A stretch of DNA of 64,000 bases from Warburgia ugandensis (Eukaryota; Streptophyta; Magnoliopsida; Canellales; Canellaceae): NCBI GenBank assembly GCA_035236585.1, contig CP141132.1, positions 40,055,880 to 40,119,879 of the forward strand. The letters run 5' to 3'. The notes under the pieces were generated by a model. The model did not search any database. It saw nothing but the letters and a program-made list of their open reading frames with translations, and had not been told where the DNA came from. Each line of letters begins with the position of its first letter. Position 1 is the first letter of the stretch. The position numbers and the translations under genes are program-made. Positions 33,255 to 45,500 of the stretch are shown in pieces.

Positions 33255-33705
33255 TTATAGTGTGACTAAATGAGCAGCCTCTGTCTGGCCGATCATTTCG
33301 CTAGCATCTCTCATTCACTCCCCCTTTTGACTGCCACTTGGGGATGCAGTTGTAGATAATTTAGTCTGTTTATGGGTCATTGGCTCCACCTGTTATCTCC
33401 TTCTATGACATGTTGTCGTCGTCACCATATTCCATATGTCACTTAGTCATCTCTGCCTCGTTGCGGGTCAGCACCTCCGAAAGAAATGGAGGACTTCATT
33501 CAGTGACTCCGTGATCGCCCTCTGAATGATCAGAATAAGGTAAAGCTTGAAGATAAGTTTTGTACTCTACTAATTTCACCGTCCCTCTAGTCAAGTGGGT
33601 GCCAAAAATTACTCCATAGGGCTTTCGGCCAGATCCCCCTAAAAACCGTACGTGCGGGTCTCCCCGCATGCGGCTCACACCATTCGAGGTGGCCTAGCCC
33701 AGCAT
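33255..33705 (-). other. Probable mitochondrial DNA insert (group II intron type)
   Basis: This block is clearly richer in G+C than its surroundings and breaks the similarity between the two related LTR copies (33050-34110 and 41370-41920). On the minus strand, 33638-33674 forms a strong palindromic arm, GAGCCGCATGCGGGGAGACC then GCACGTACGGTTTTTAGGGG, as in group II introns of plant mitochondria. The rest also reads like plant mitochondrial noncoding sequence as I remember it. An open frame on the minus strand (33496-33678) has no known domain. Confidence 0.6.
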
Positions 33706-33917
33706 TATTACTTGAGTTGTTAAGCTATTGTACTTGATTCTGAATAGTTACAAAGATATATGGATGTATGCATGTGCTATGATGCATTTGCATTGATCTA
33801 CTAATAAGAATATAGCCATGAGTTTTCATTGCATATAAACCTAGTTACAAAGCTCAACTGAGTGCTTGTGTGTTGCATGTCGTAGTTTCAAAGTTCTTGT
33901 TTTGGTTTTATCTACTA

Positions 33918-33933
33918 AGTATCTTTGCATACT
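33918..33933. other. Conserved hairpin in the 31-34 kb LTR
   Basis: Stem AGTAT (33918-33922) with ATACT (33929-33933), preceded by CTACTA. It lies about 0.4 kb before the LTR end; the related copy is at 41714-41729. Confidence 0.6.
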
Positions 33934-34326
33934 CAATATACCACAGACCCTATAGATTCTTGTGGAAAGGTAAAATTCGTGGACTAGGGGATTCAAGGAG
34001 CTAGAGATCAAAAGTAGTTGTAAGGAGAACTGTCATTATTATTCCTTCTATTATGAACTATTGATGTAATAATGCATTATGTGCAAGACTTTAATCATGG
34101 TAAATTCTTACATTATTATTTGTGCCATGGATGATAATGCCTAGGAACATTTTTAAATTAAACATGAGTCTTGATTTTTGTACTTGTGTTTGACCCTCAG
34201 TTGTTTTGAAAACAATCCTTTTAGAAAGAACTTTGGTTTTGAAAATGAAATTTACTAACAGATATCCTAACTTTTAAAATGTATTTAGGTCTTTAAAATT
34301 ATGTTTTAAAATCTGTGGTTTCATCA

Positions 34327-34339
34327 TTGGAATGAGAGC
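34327..34339 (+). promoter_or_regulatory. Probable tRNA-Met primer-binding site, plus strand
   Basis: TTGGAATGAGAGC, two mismatches to TTGGTATCAGAGC, directly after the LTR end and followed by TCAAGCTTGTG, as is common in chromoviruses. Confidence 0.6.
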
Positions 34340-34802
34340 TCAAGCTTGTGATATCACTGCTAAATAAATAATGGATAAACTTATGTTATCACTGCAGAAT
34401 AATTAATGGAAGGTCATCAATAGTCAAGTAATTAGAGACTCATGCTTTGGTGTTATTAGGAAAAAATTTAGATTTATTTAAGTGGAAGAGAGAACTCATG
34501 ATAGGTAATGCCACCTAGGAGACATAAAGCACGAATCCTGAACCTACCACTCATTATCTAACTCATTCACTAATGTTGTGGGTGAAGTGGTGCAATAGTT
34601 TGTGCAAGACTATACTACAAAACCATCAATAAGCGACACCAAATGATAGGGTAGGAGCTCAAGTGAAAATGTTGGTAGGGCAGAGAACTTGTTGATAGAT
34701 TCAAGAAGATGGCACCATCATTCTCTAGGGAGGATGAACCTAACATGGCAAAGGCCTGGATGTTTGAAGAAGAAAAGTTTCTTAAGTTTACGTATGTCCT
34801 AA
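34340..34802 (+). pseudogene. gag: Tekay-like leader and gag fragment 1
   Basis: After the PBS an untranslated stretch with a short duplication leads to gag-like sequence from about 34680. It reads FSREDEPNMAKAWMFEEEKFL, the usual start of a chromovirus Gag core. The frame is cut at 34802 by LTR-C and continues at 37453 on the other side. Confidence 0.7.
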
Positions 34803-35192
34803 TGTGACGACCCGGGTTTTCCCATGCATTTTTAAATGCAAGATCTAATTCCTAAGGCGGGATGCATCCCTATTTGAAAACCATGTTATAAAAACCATGC
34901 AATGCAATGGAAAATCTTTAGTTTTAAACTCATTTTGAAAACCCCGAGTGTCATTTGCTTTCACAACAACCAAAGTAGTTATTGAAAAACTTTAGAAATC
35001 ATAAATGTTTTTCCCAAGTCTATCTAGTCACAGCTCACAGCCCAACTGTAAATAAATACAAATACATGTCCAAAGGGTAGAGTGTTTACTTACATGTATG
35101 ATTATCTCCTTTTGATTTACTTGCTCGTAGCACTAACATAGGCGTCTTCTACTCGTGAATGGAGCTATCCTGAAAATTGTTAAGGATAGGGT

Positions 35193-35209
35193 GAGTATAT
35201 ACTATACTC
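35193..35209. other. Conserved hairpin in LTR-C
   Basis: Stem GAGTATA (35193-35199) with TATACTC (35203-35209). It lies 390 bp from the LTR 3' end and corresponds to 18739-18755 in LTR-B. Confidence 0.7.
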
Positions 35210-37000
35210 AGTAGGAGTCTATCACTACTAGTTTTGCAATGCATGCTATGTTTAAAATCATATGCTCTTTAAAACATGTGCATGTTCGAACAACCATGTT
35301 CAATATCGATATTAAAAACCATTGTCGAATCGGAATACTGACGACTTAAAGAATTGCATAATCCAAGTCGAAAGTATCATATATATATATATATCATAAA
35401 CATAATGACATGCATAAGATGCTCTACTGAATCCAACTCATGGATATATGGTATGGTCGACCAACCTCATGTCATGCAATATGCAATGCAAGTAAATCCT
35501 CAAACCATAGGATCCAACTATGCCCACGACCTCACCGCCTTGTGGTCCCCGGGTACCTAGGGACATAGGGTCATATGCCTCCACGGGACATATGACACTT
35601 CGACCTAGTGCCGTGACACCAGTGGTAGCCCCCTGTACCACATGCAGTCGAAGCAGGGACATGCCCTTTTTGGGCATGGTACCCATCCACCTAATAGTGG
35701 TAGAGGCTGGAGGCCAACCCAGACCTCTCGGCATAGCGCCCACGAGCTTACCAGCCCAAATCATATACAATCAAACAAGCATAAACCTCTTTTTCAAAAC
35801 CTATCCTCTTTGAGTCCCTCACAAATACCTGGCCCTCACAACTGCCTACCCAGCATCTTTTGGGCACTCCAGCTTCTTTTGGTAACCCTCAAGGACATGC
35901 AATTTTTCAAGAACTCAATGCTCACAAATCATGCAATATATGCAATTGTTTGCAAAACATGTCTATGCATAATGTATTTATCATATGCATGTTGAATTCA
36001 TTTATATGCTAAACAAGTCATGCTAAACAAGTCATATACTTATACTTAAAACACGCATTCTCGAAACAATCATGGGTTCTTTTAAAAAGTCTAGTAGCAA
36101 TAGAGCACCTACATCAAAACATCATGGTTCTTTTAAAAAGTCTAGTAGCAATAGAGGACCTACCTGGTTTGGTCACGCTAGCCCCTTTGTCCTCGTACGC
36201 TCCTGCTCATTGTTTATGGGAACAAGGTTAGTTTGGCCTATTTCTATAGGTTTTAGAGTGGTTGATCTCACTACTTTAGGCATTAAAGGTTCATCCCCAT
36301 GCCTATGGGTGTCCTAAGGTCCTAACTGGGCCTTAGTATCATCAAGTTTACAAAGGTTTAGTGGCCCCGTGCCACTATCATAGTCTAAGGGTTGTGCCTA
36401 CCTTATATTGGGCCTTGATCAGGTATTTTATAGTCTGGGTGTGTCCACGTCATCGACACAGACACAATGCCTTTCGCGACGCCTCAATCAGAGCCCTAGA
36501 ACTCAAGTTATAAGCTTTTTTGTACCGAGTGTACATAGAGGGTCAAACGAGGTGGAAACCCGGGACGCTGACGCGTCCCACATCAACAGCATGCGCCCCA
36601 GTGAGCGCGTCTGCAGACACTCTAGGATTTCACCCATCATTCTCAGTTGCGAGCGTGTCCACGGACACGCCCATCCGGTTTTCTCAACGCTCAAGGCGCA
36701 TTTGGGTTTGACGGGGACTTGGGCGTCCTAGGGACACCCTGGTTCGACCCTGTCGAACCAGTGCACCCCAGGGACCATCCCTGGGTCCTTTGTGGCTCTC
36801 TAGAGCTTCGTTTTGCATGATTTTTCATGCAAAAACTTGGGGAAACTTAGCCTAGGACTAAGGGGGAGACGAGTTTGGAGGGGTTTTGGGCATACCTGGT
36901 TCGTGGCCGAGTTTTTCTCCACATTTTCTCCTCTTGTTTGCTTCTTCACAAAGGGTTTTTCCCAAGATTTTTGGCTGCTATTAGAGGCAGCCAAGAGCTC

Positions 37001-37008
37001 TATTTATA
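37001..37008 (-). promoter_or_regulatory. TATA box of LTR-C
   Basis: Minus-strand TATAAATA followed by GAGCTCTTGGCTGCC, matching the promoter of LTR-B. Confidence 0.65.
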
Positions 37009-37452
37009 GAGCTATAAGAGGGTTCTGGAGGGGGCTCTTATCGCCATTGAATGGCGGTGGAGAAACCTCCAGAATGGCGGTGGTTTCTCCTCCAAACACC
37101 GCCATTCTAGAACGCTCTAGGAGGTTGAAGAAGAGGGGTGCCCGTATCAAAATGGGCCCTTATGTTTCTCAGGCTAAATCCATTTTTTAATATAAATTAC
37201 ATTTTTGCCCCTGAACTTCAAGGGGCCATAACTTGCTCATTTTAACTCCGTTTTGGGTGATTTTGGTCTTGTTGCATTCCTTTTTCTGAGATGCACCTAA
37301 TGGTACCATTATCAGGACCAAATTTATGGGTCCAGTCAGGGTGAATAGTGAAATGACCAAAATACCCTTATCTCCAAAAAGTGAACTTTTCATTTCCTAT
37401 AGAATGTCCAATTCATTCTTGTTAAATAGCGTAAATTGGTCAGGGCATTACA

Positions 37453-37616
37453 CCTAAATACAGGAAGGTTGTTATGGCCACCTTCATCATGATGGGATCT
37501 AGTGGTAGACCATGAAGTAAACTCAATTTGAAAGAGTTGAGGAAGTACCTTCGCAGGACTTTAGGACCGCCTTCTTCACTAATTATTTCCCTTCTCATAT
37601 TCAAAGATGAAGGAGG
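37453..37616 (+). pseudogene. gag: Tekay-like gag fragment 2
   Basis: Gag sequence continues after LTR-C with ATFIMMGSSGRP and a shifted segment corresponding to the core's YFRR block, ending KDEGG at the TSD of LTR-D. It has stops. Its continuation lies at 41245. Confidence 0.65.
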
Positions 37617-40600
37617 TGTAATATCTAAAAATATTCAATTCCAATGTATAAATCATTGTGCTTACAAAGAATAGGGTAAATTTTTTTATGTAAGGGTAAT
37701 GGAGAAGCATAGAATGAGCATGTTGAGAAATTTGGTTAGGATAACCTCTTGGGTTTGATTATTAAGTTAATTTAGAAGTTTAGAAACAAAATTTTGAAGG
37801 AAAAAGTGGAATTTAAAATCACACTTAGTTAACATTTGAGTACCTTTCAAAGGAAAAATGAAAATTTTAAATATAAATTGGTGTTATGTTGAGGAATTTG
37901 AAAGATCAATAATAGGTCAAGGTCCTATCATAAACACCACCTAAAGCTCTTAATGAAGTCCAATTAATTAGTTACAAATTTAAAAATAGGTAAATTGTTG
38001 TCTAGGGTACAGTTGTAAAGTATACCCTAAACAAGATATAATTGAAAAGGCAAGTCAAATAGAAGGGTTTAATTGAAAGCTATTTCTAGTGAACCTAGTC
38101 CTAATAGATTAAATTATGACCATCCACGTGAGGAGCACAAGCCATATGCAGCTGGCACCCCACATGTCATTGGAAATACATCAAGGAGAGGAGAAGATTG
38201 TGGGAAGAAGAAGGGAGAAAACTGGGAGAGAGGAAGGTATTGGGAACAAAGGGAAACACTAAAAAAGAGATGGGGTGAGAGTGAAATGAAGATTTGAGTT
38301 GCATTGAAGGGGAAGGAACTAATTATGGAGCTTCTTCTCTACTGAGTGAAGCTCATGAACTAGTAGAGGTGACCATTAGAAAATTCGTGTGATACAACTG
38401 ACCAATCTTTTGACTCTCAAGCAAGGGGATTTATGTAGGATGATTTAGTAATGTAATCTTAGATTAGCCAAGCCAAAATGCCATGATTTTCTTCCTTAAT
38501 TTTATAAGTTACTAGTTCCTTGTATGTTGAACTAGTAACTTGTAAGGACATGAAATTTCACTTCCTTTGATGATTAAAAGATCCACAAAATGTGAACTTT
38601 TTCTTGGATTGTGATCTCTCATGTTCCCATTTGTAGCATGCTAGATTTACAGTTAAATTTTAATGCTATTTAGCATGTTTTAGTGCAAATTTTTACATGC
38701 TTTGTTTTGGGTGCTGAATTTCTGATTTATGGTGAATAGGGGTGTTCATCACATTAGTTACCCCTTGAAATATCCATAATTCTAAAAGGCATATCTAGAT
38801 TTTCTTCTTTGTAGTATGAACATGATGTGTATGCATTTATTTTCTTAAAAAAATCTATGATTATCATAATGATTTTCGTGGCACAAAATGGGAACAGGGA
38901 CTAGGTGTACCCTGTTCTTCATACACAGGTAGGCAAGTGGCACCCATTCCCATCCATATAACTCTTGGATTAGATTGAATTTAGACAAAGTAAAACATGG
39001 GTCTTTAAGAATACATCATCAACTAATGATTGTAGGAAATTTGCCATCTCAAAATCACACTTTTGGGTCAATTTAAGAGGTGCCAACATGGAGAAAACAA
39101 CACAATTTCCTACACGCATTCATGATGGAAATGGTGCCATTTCCTATAACTTGTTGGCTCATCATAGTCTCATTAGAAATTTGTAGTAAGACCTAGAGAC
39201 AACACAAAAAGAGGATTACTTACCTAGAATCAAAATCTAATCTTTGTATGATTAACAACACAAAAAGAGGATTACTTAAAAGAAAATTGTTAAGGATATG
39301 AATCTTATGACCAATACTGTAGGAGTATTAGTTAAGGTATAGTGATAGCATGGCATCAATCATGTCTTAGACCTAAGAACTATACAAAAAGGGTTGCACT
39401 CTTATAGGATTGTAAGAATGCAAAGTAAATGAAATTAGGGTGATAACATAAGGAAACATAGTTGCTTAGGGATATAACCAAAAGAATAATACATGAAATA
39501 TATGACCTAGACTAAGTGTAAATGGATCACTTATCAAAGAGAGATAATAGGACTTTAAGTATCAAAAACACTAGAGTAAAAAATAAGCATATGTGTTCAT
39601 GAGAAACGAGCATCTAGCCCTTAAACTCCATAAAGAGGACAAAATCAACTAAATGATTTTGCTATAAGTTAATAGTGTGATTAACAAAAAAATTTACACT
39701 AATAGACTCAGCATAGCAATGCATAACACACTATCACATCATGATTTCAGATTTTTCCCCGATTTCGACCGTGGATTTATGGATTTGGCCAAGGGTCCAA
39801 ATACATTGTTTTCATCTACACATGGATAGCACCACAAGTGTGTTGGTGAGCCATGAGATATGGATTTCTATGAGCCACTAGCTATGGTTTCATCGATGCT
39901 TTGGGTAGGTACTGTAGGAGTGGCCATAAGTACTAATGGATGGGATTTGTTAATACTTAGATTATGGATTTCATTGATGCTTTGGGAAGTCACTCTGAGA
40001 GTGTTCTAAGTCACATATTGCTTAGCAGGTGCTCTATGAGTACCCAAGACCTAGAGGTTGCATGCCTAGGGCAGCAATAAGACCTAGAGACAATTGTGCT
40101 ATGTGCTCCTATAAGTCCTGGACAGCCTATGCTAGGAAGTGTAGTTGACCACTAACCATTGTGATGAAATTGATACTAGAACTGCAATAGAGATGATGGG
40201 AAGTAAGAGTACCTTCTCATGTATATGTGCTCTGAGAGATAGTTGGGTAGCCCCCATGAGGTCCAATGAGTCATGGTTCATGAGGGTATCCACGAGTAAA
40301 CATAGAGGTCACGGTATTCACCAATAAGTGATGATAGGGCCCTACAAGCATAAGTATATGTGTTGTTAGCATGCTGATCATTCTTAAGAGTTGAGATCTA
40401 GGATTGTATGCCACTGATGGTAACTAGTGGTATGGCAGTATACCTCTGCGATATGGAAGGATCAATTTTCCACGACGATGTGGGCATGGATTGTGCATTG
40501 TAGATTGAGGGCTATGTGCCTCATTTCACTATCATTTGTTTTGAGCACATTGACTTGATAGATTTTGTCAACTACTTTTGGACATTATGGATGATTTGAA

Positions 40601-41244
40601 ATCATCAGTATTTATGGATTTTTATCGCATTTGTTGGTCATGCTTTTTAGAAACTATATATGTATATATGTAAGGATAGACATAGGCTTATAATTATGCT
40701 ATTACATATTATATTTAGGCATTCTAGTGTGCATTAGGTTTTCACCTTACTATGAGTTGTTATTTTTTCTCACCCCCTATAGCCAAAAATTTCAGGTGAT
40801 ACACCAGTTAGCTTGAGCACAAGAGACACGGTGAAGTTGAAAGTACCTTAATTAATTTAGATGTGAGGAGAATATGCTTTAAGTGTAGCTACTTTTTATA
40901 GAATCCATATATAAGATTTCATTTTAGGAATGTATATAACTTAAATTTCTATTAACACATTGGATAATTGTAATATGGATTGTTTTAATTATTTGAATGG
41001 ACCTTGTGACTTTACTTGTGATAGTATGGGTGATCCTATGGCATGTATCTCTAACCATTCTTAGGTTAGAAAATTATTATGTTACATATATGTGGAGGTT
41101 TTACCGTAACTCCCAAAAAGAAGTTGATGAATTTCTCAAAATTACATTTATATTATCTCTCTGATCATGTTTTCTAAAACAAGGAAATTTCCACCGCTTT
41201 GCAACTTAAAATCATTAAATTATTGAAAACCCTAGGATGTTATA
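37617..41244 (+). mobile_element. LTR-D: solo LTR, plus strand
   Basis: A 3628-bp sequence from TGTAATATCT to CCCTAGGATGTTATA (worn complement-type end) with a perfect TSD GGAGG (37612-37616 and 41245-41249). No coding sequence. A purine-rich leader lies near 38170-38300. The interval 39200-40500 contains poorly organised repeats such as GGTGCTCTATGAGTACC and shows no gene. Only a weak hairpin-like motif (GAG/CTC) is seen near 40750. It differs from LTR-B/C and is probably another subfamily. Confidence 0.88.
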
Positions 41245-41365
41245 GGAGGAGATCTGGAGCTTAGAACAAGGCAACATGATGGTAATACAGTATGAGAATA
41301 AGTTCACCTGACTCATGATGTTTGCCCCTAACATATGTACCTCCAATGTGCATAGGTAATCCCAT
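41245..41365 (+). pseudogene. gag: Tekay-like gag fragment 3
   Basis: After LTR-D the plus strand reads SLEQGNMMVIQYENKFT, a stop, then LMMFAPNI, the classical second half of the chromovirus Gag core. It ends near 41365, where LTR-type sequence begins. Fragments 1-3 therefore came from one gag that was hit twice by other elements. Confidence 0.75.
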
Positions 41366-41920
41366 GAGATACTTCATGTTTTGTCCCCTTGAGAAGCATG
41401 ATTAGAATTCACTAGATAAACTTGGTGACTACTTAAGATAGTATTCATAGATGTGCTTAAATGATTATTCTGATGTCATACTTTTATAGTTCCAATGCAT
41501 CATGATATTACTCTAGTTGTCAAGCTATTATACTTGTTTCTCTATAGATATAGAGATATATGGATGTTTGTGTGTGTTGTCATGCATTGCATTAATTAAC
41601 TAATAAGAATTTAGTCATGAAGTTTTATTGCATACAAATTTGATTTCAAACTCATTCGAGTGCTTGTGTGCTATATGCCATAGTTTTCATAGTAGTTTTG
41701 GTTTTGTCTACTAAGTATCTTTATATACTCAATACATCACAAACCCTACACATTCTCATGGAAATATGAAAGTTGCAGACTATGAGATTCAATGACCCAG
41801 AGACCAAAAGTATTTGTGAAAGTTAAGAACTAGTTGCAAGAAGAATTATTGTTATTATTCATTCCATTTTAGACTATTGACGTAGTAAAGCACTATGCTA
41901 GACTTTAATCATTGTAAAGC
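41366..41920 (+). repeat. LTR fragment related to the 31-34 kb LTR
   Basis: It follows 33060-34110 closely in order and sequence (for example the CTACTAAGTATCTTTATATACTC hairpin region) but lacks the GC-rich insert. It is probably the rest of the 3' LTR of the same plus-strand element, joined to gag by a deletion. Similarity stops near 41920. Confidence 0.62.
41714..41729. other. Conserved hairpin in the 41-kb LTR fragment
   Basis: Stem AGTAT (41714-41718) with ATACT (41725-41729). Confidence 0.6.
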
Positions 41921-42569
41921 TACGATGACATGGGCTTTCTTAAATAGTTGTTTCTCAATTTGTTTTATAAATAGACAGGATATCAAAGCTAGGTATTGTC
42001 AAAGCAAAATCAACATGTATCTAAAATAATAGATTAAACAAACTCACTATCAAGACCTACTAGTCATAGCTCAATGAACTAATTCAACCCATAATCCAAT
42101 GCAAAAGAGTCTTTAATGATTAATTACACTTTTATCGAAAGTAAATAATTGATAACAAAAGAAAAAGTGACAAAATCTAAGATGTTCTACATACTTCAAC
42201 AATTCGCATCCTCAGAAATCCTTGTACTCCAAGCTAGATCACTCCTATATTTCACTTGTGGGGTTGGTTTAGTGAGTATGAATATTCACTAGAAAATCTC
42301 AAGACTAGTCAAAAACTACAAACATCATTTTTCATGCATGAGTAAATAGATGTCATTGAATAATCAATTGGTATCAAATATGCAAATTCAAAATTCACTC
42401 AAATTGTGCAATAAAATTAGAAGATGTATGAACATCTAAATCAATCAAATTAACTCAATCAATTGATGAGTGGCAATGTCCTACCACAGGAAAAGGTTTG
42501 CTCGAGAGTGACCCACATGTAAGACCATGTCCATATAATAATAAGGTCTACTATGTAAGTAGCGAAACC
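41921..42569. other. Unassigned stretch
   Basis: No frame or repeat recognised. GGATATCAAAGCTAGG near 41968 resembles a worn tRNA-Met PBS, which would imply an LTR end near 41966, but the LTR similarity ends earlier. Bases 42565-42569 (AAACC) should be the target site of Athila-B; the partner copy lies outside the window. Confidence 0.4.
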
Positions 42570-45500
42570 TGGTGTATATTTTAAAATTACTCACAAGCAC
42601 ACGTACCAAAGTAGTAATTTTCACATAAGAGAGGTCAATCCCATGAGGTATCTCATAAAATTTTCAATTGATTGGATCTTATTTAAGTTGCTTATCTTAG
42701 CCAAAGGAAGAGGGTTTTGATTAAACTAAAAATTTAAACAACATGGAATTAGAAACATGCATCAAAGTAGAAACTACAACTAAAAAAAACTTTCTAAAAG
42801 TAATGATTTTCAGTGAAATTAGAAACTCTAACTAACATGCATTCAATAAAAGAAACTAATGTAGAACAGCAATGAATGAATCTAGGAGACTTAAGGAAAC
42901 TTGCTAAAAATGAAACTTTCATAAAGTAACAATTTCCTTTTTAAACTAACCTAAGATGTCAAACAAGTAACCACTAAAATCTAGAATTAATTAAGCAAAG
43001 AATCAACTAACAAATGAACTTCAATCACCACATACATGACCATGAAAGTGTGTGCATGGTTCATGGAGTGAAAGATGGCTAGAAATTATGAATTAAAATC
43101 TGAATAACACGAAAAGTAATCATAGAACTTAGTAAATTAACTAAATATATAAGATTTCAAGTAAGGCACTGCACACAAAAGAAGATATGAAAAATTCAAG
43201 CAAAAAAAGTGTATGGACTACTAGACATTGCACAAAAAACATGAGATGAAAAATTCTAGCAACATGGTGTATATGATACTCAATTCAAGTAAGGCACAGA
43301 AAGCAAATTAGAAAGTACTTCTGATAGAATATAACACTCAAGAATTGAATTACTTTGGTACTAGAATTAAAAAATAATAATGCTCTTGAAAGAAGTTCAT
43401 TCATTGACATGAAATTACATCAAAAAGTGGTTTGCATCTAGATAGAGAATACATTTGAAAATTGTGCACTTTTCTTAAGCAAGATCTCAAATTCAAATGA
43501 AAGATTATACACACTAACTTGCAGATCATGCATGTGAATTCCAGAGAGAAAATTAGAGAGAAAGATGTAGGAAAGAAGCAAAGAACGAGCAAACAGAGAA
43601 GGGAAAAACAAGGTGATCAAAGCAAGAAACAAGAGAACATTAAGAGGGAAAAAAAGAGGGATTCAAGATTTTTTCTCTCTTGGATATCACTATAAAAGAA
43701 AAGGTAACTTGGATCTTGAAGAATTAAGTAAGAGAAACAAGATAAGTGGAAGCAAGAGTGAAAGGAGAATAAAGAGGAACTATGTGTAGGAAACTTAAGC
43801 AATAAAGAAAGCAATAAACAAGTAAAGAATTAAAGCAAGATACCAACCTAGAATTGAAGTACACAACCAAATAAATAAAGCTAAGAAAAGGTTATGTAAG
43901 ACAATGAAGAAGCAGCCAAAGTGTTGATGTCCATTTCCCTGAGAAAATCCTAAGTAGAAGTGCTTTGATTTCAAGGAGTTGGAGTGGCTCCTTTACTTGA
44001 AAATTTCATTGAATTCCTCGTATATATATATATAGATTTTTGAGTTTCCAATATGCTAACATCCTATCCCAGGAAGAAAAGGGAGAATTAGACCTATGAC
44101 TCAAGGTAGGAAGGTTAGATAGTCATTGGGTTTCTAAGGATTCGAATAAACAAGGTGTTTTGATGGCTAGAAACAAAGCACAAAGTTAAGGAGAAAAATT
44201 TCTAGATTTTAAGCATTTAAGAATTTCAGCTTAAATCAAGCATATAAGTAACTATTACAATAACTTTTATGCAAGATAATAACCTAGATCTAAAGTACTT
44301 TGATAATAGATACATTCCATAACAATAATCCTCAAAAAAATTTATTCCATTAATGTCAAATTACATCAAAATTTTGCTCATAAAACAAGTGTATAAATCT
44401 AGAAATTGTGTATGAAACTAAGCTATAAAACCTAATCCAAACAACAACAAGAACTCAATATAAAGTATGATGACATGCAAAGAAAACATAGAAAGTAATT
44501 CAATAGAAAAGATGGCTGGGATGATGAATTAACTAGGAAAAAATAAAAAAGCCTAAAACTAAGTTGAATGGAAGGAGAAAAACATGAAACTCTTAAGGGA
44601 AGGCAAAGATACAATCTATTTCTCATCTTTGATGTCCATACCAGGGAAGATATAACTTGAATCTTGAGTGAATGATCAAGAAAAAACTAATGAAAGTGAA
44701 GCAAAGAAAAGAGGGAAAGATAAGTGAAGAACTAGAAAGTAGAACAATGGGAAAATAAACAATAAAAGAAAACTACTAACATAAATTGGAAATCAAATAA
44801 ACAAAGAAATAATTAAAAATCCAAAGGGAGAATAGCAGAAAAGAAAATCAAAGTCCAAGCTCCAATGATAACCAAGCAAAGAGTGCAATGTTTCAAGGTT
44901 GTCTCACCCAACCTCCACTTAGGTAAAAAATGTGGAAGGCCTTTGAATTTATTGATGAATTGTTTCCACTTTGAAAGAAAAATATTCTAAGAAAAGAAAG
45001 TGGATGTAGATCTAGGGTTTCAAGTTAGGAAATTTAGGTTTAGAGTGAAGAAAGAAAGTTTGGTAAAAGATGATGTAATTAAGGATGACATAGAGATGAC
45101 ATGGCTAGTTTCCCTTTTTAAAAAGGGGGAGGTGAGTGGAATTTCACCCCCTTAATTGGATGGTGATTGGTTGGAATGGAGAGAGAAAAAAAAGTAAATT
45201 TGTTAGGAAAAATATGAGGAAACCTTAGTGTGTTGATATGATTTGAATAGAGATAAATCTAAGGATTTCTTAACTAGGAAACCACCCAAGTAATCATCCA
45301 AACAAGGGGAGGTGTCACCTTCTAGGAAGGTCGGTCTCTCTCTCTAAAGTAAAAACGTGCATCCCTAAGATGGATAGGGGGAAAAGCATGGGAAATGGAA
45401 TTGGAAAGTGGAATTTTCTCTCTTAATGGGTCCACCAATGCATGATCATCTTGTCTTTTACAAATATCACTCAAAGTCCCTTGAAAATCACACTTTTAAC

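Larger units (their letters stand above)
31043..34326 (+). repeat. 5' LTR of a plus-strand Tekay-like element
   Basis: The probable start is TGTGATGTCCC (31043) and the end is TTTCATCA (34326), followed at once by a PBS-like sequence and then gag remnants on the plus strand. The purine-rich leader near 31420-31460 and a hairpin at 33918-33933 (stem AGTAT / ATACT) fit the plus orientation. The segment 33050-34110 is related to 41370-41920. A GC-rich insert of mitochondrial type lies at about 33255-33705. The start could instead belong to the minus-strand fragment to the left, so only the 3' end is firm. Confidence 0.65.
34803..37452 (-). mobile_element. LTR-C: solo LTR, minus strand
   Basis: This LTR of 2650 bp reads on the minus strand from TGTAATGCCCTGACC to the complement of TGTGACGACCCGGG. 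It has a perfect TSD CCTAA (34798-34802 and 37453-37457) and no internal region. It is related to LTR-B along its length: same start region with a GGTATTTTGGTCATTTCACT block, same TATAAATAGAGCTC promoter, CpG-rich segment at about 36540-36760, and hairpin. The minisatellites of LTR-B are absent. Confidence 0.93.

Noticed and set aside
33496..33678. 60-codon minus-strand frame in the GC-rich insert
   Set aside because: No known domain; the DNA looks like organellar intron sequence, which explains the absence of stops by chance.
41960..41985. GGATATCAAAGCTAGG as a PBS of another element
   Set aside because: No convincing LTR end directly precedes it and no gag follows. Kept only as a note in the unassigned stretch.
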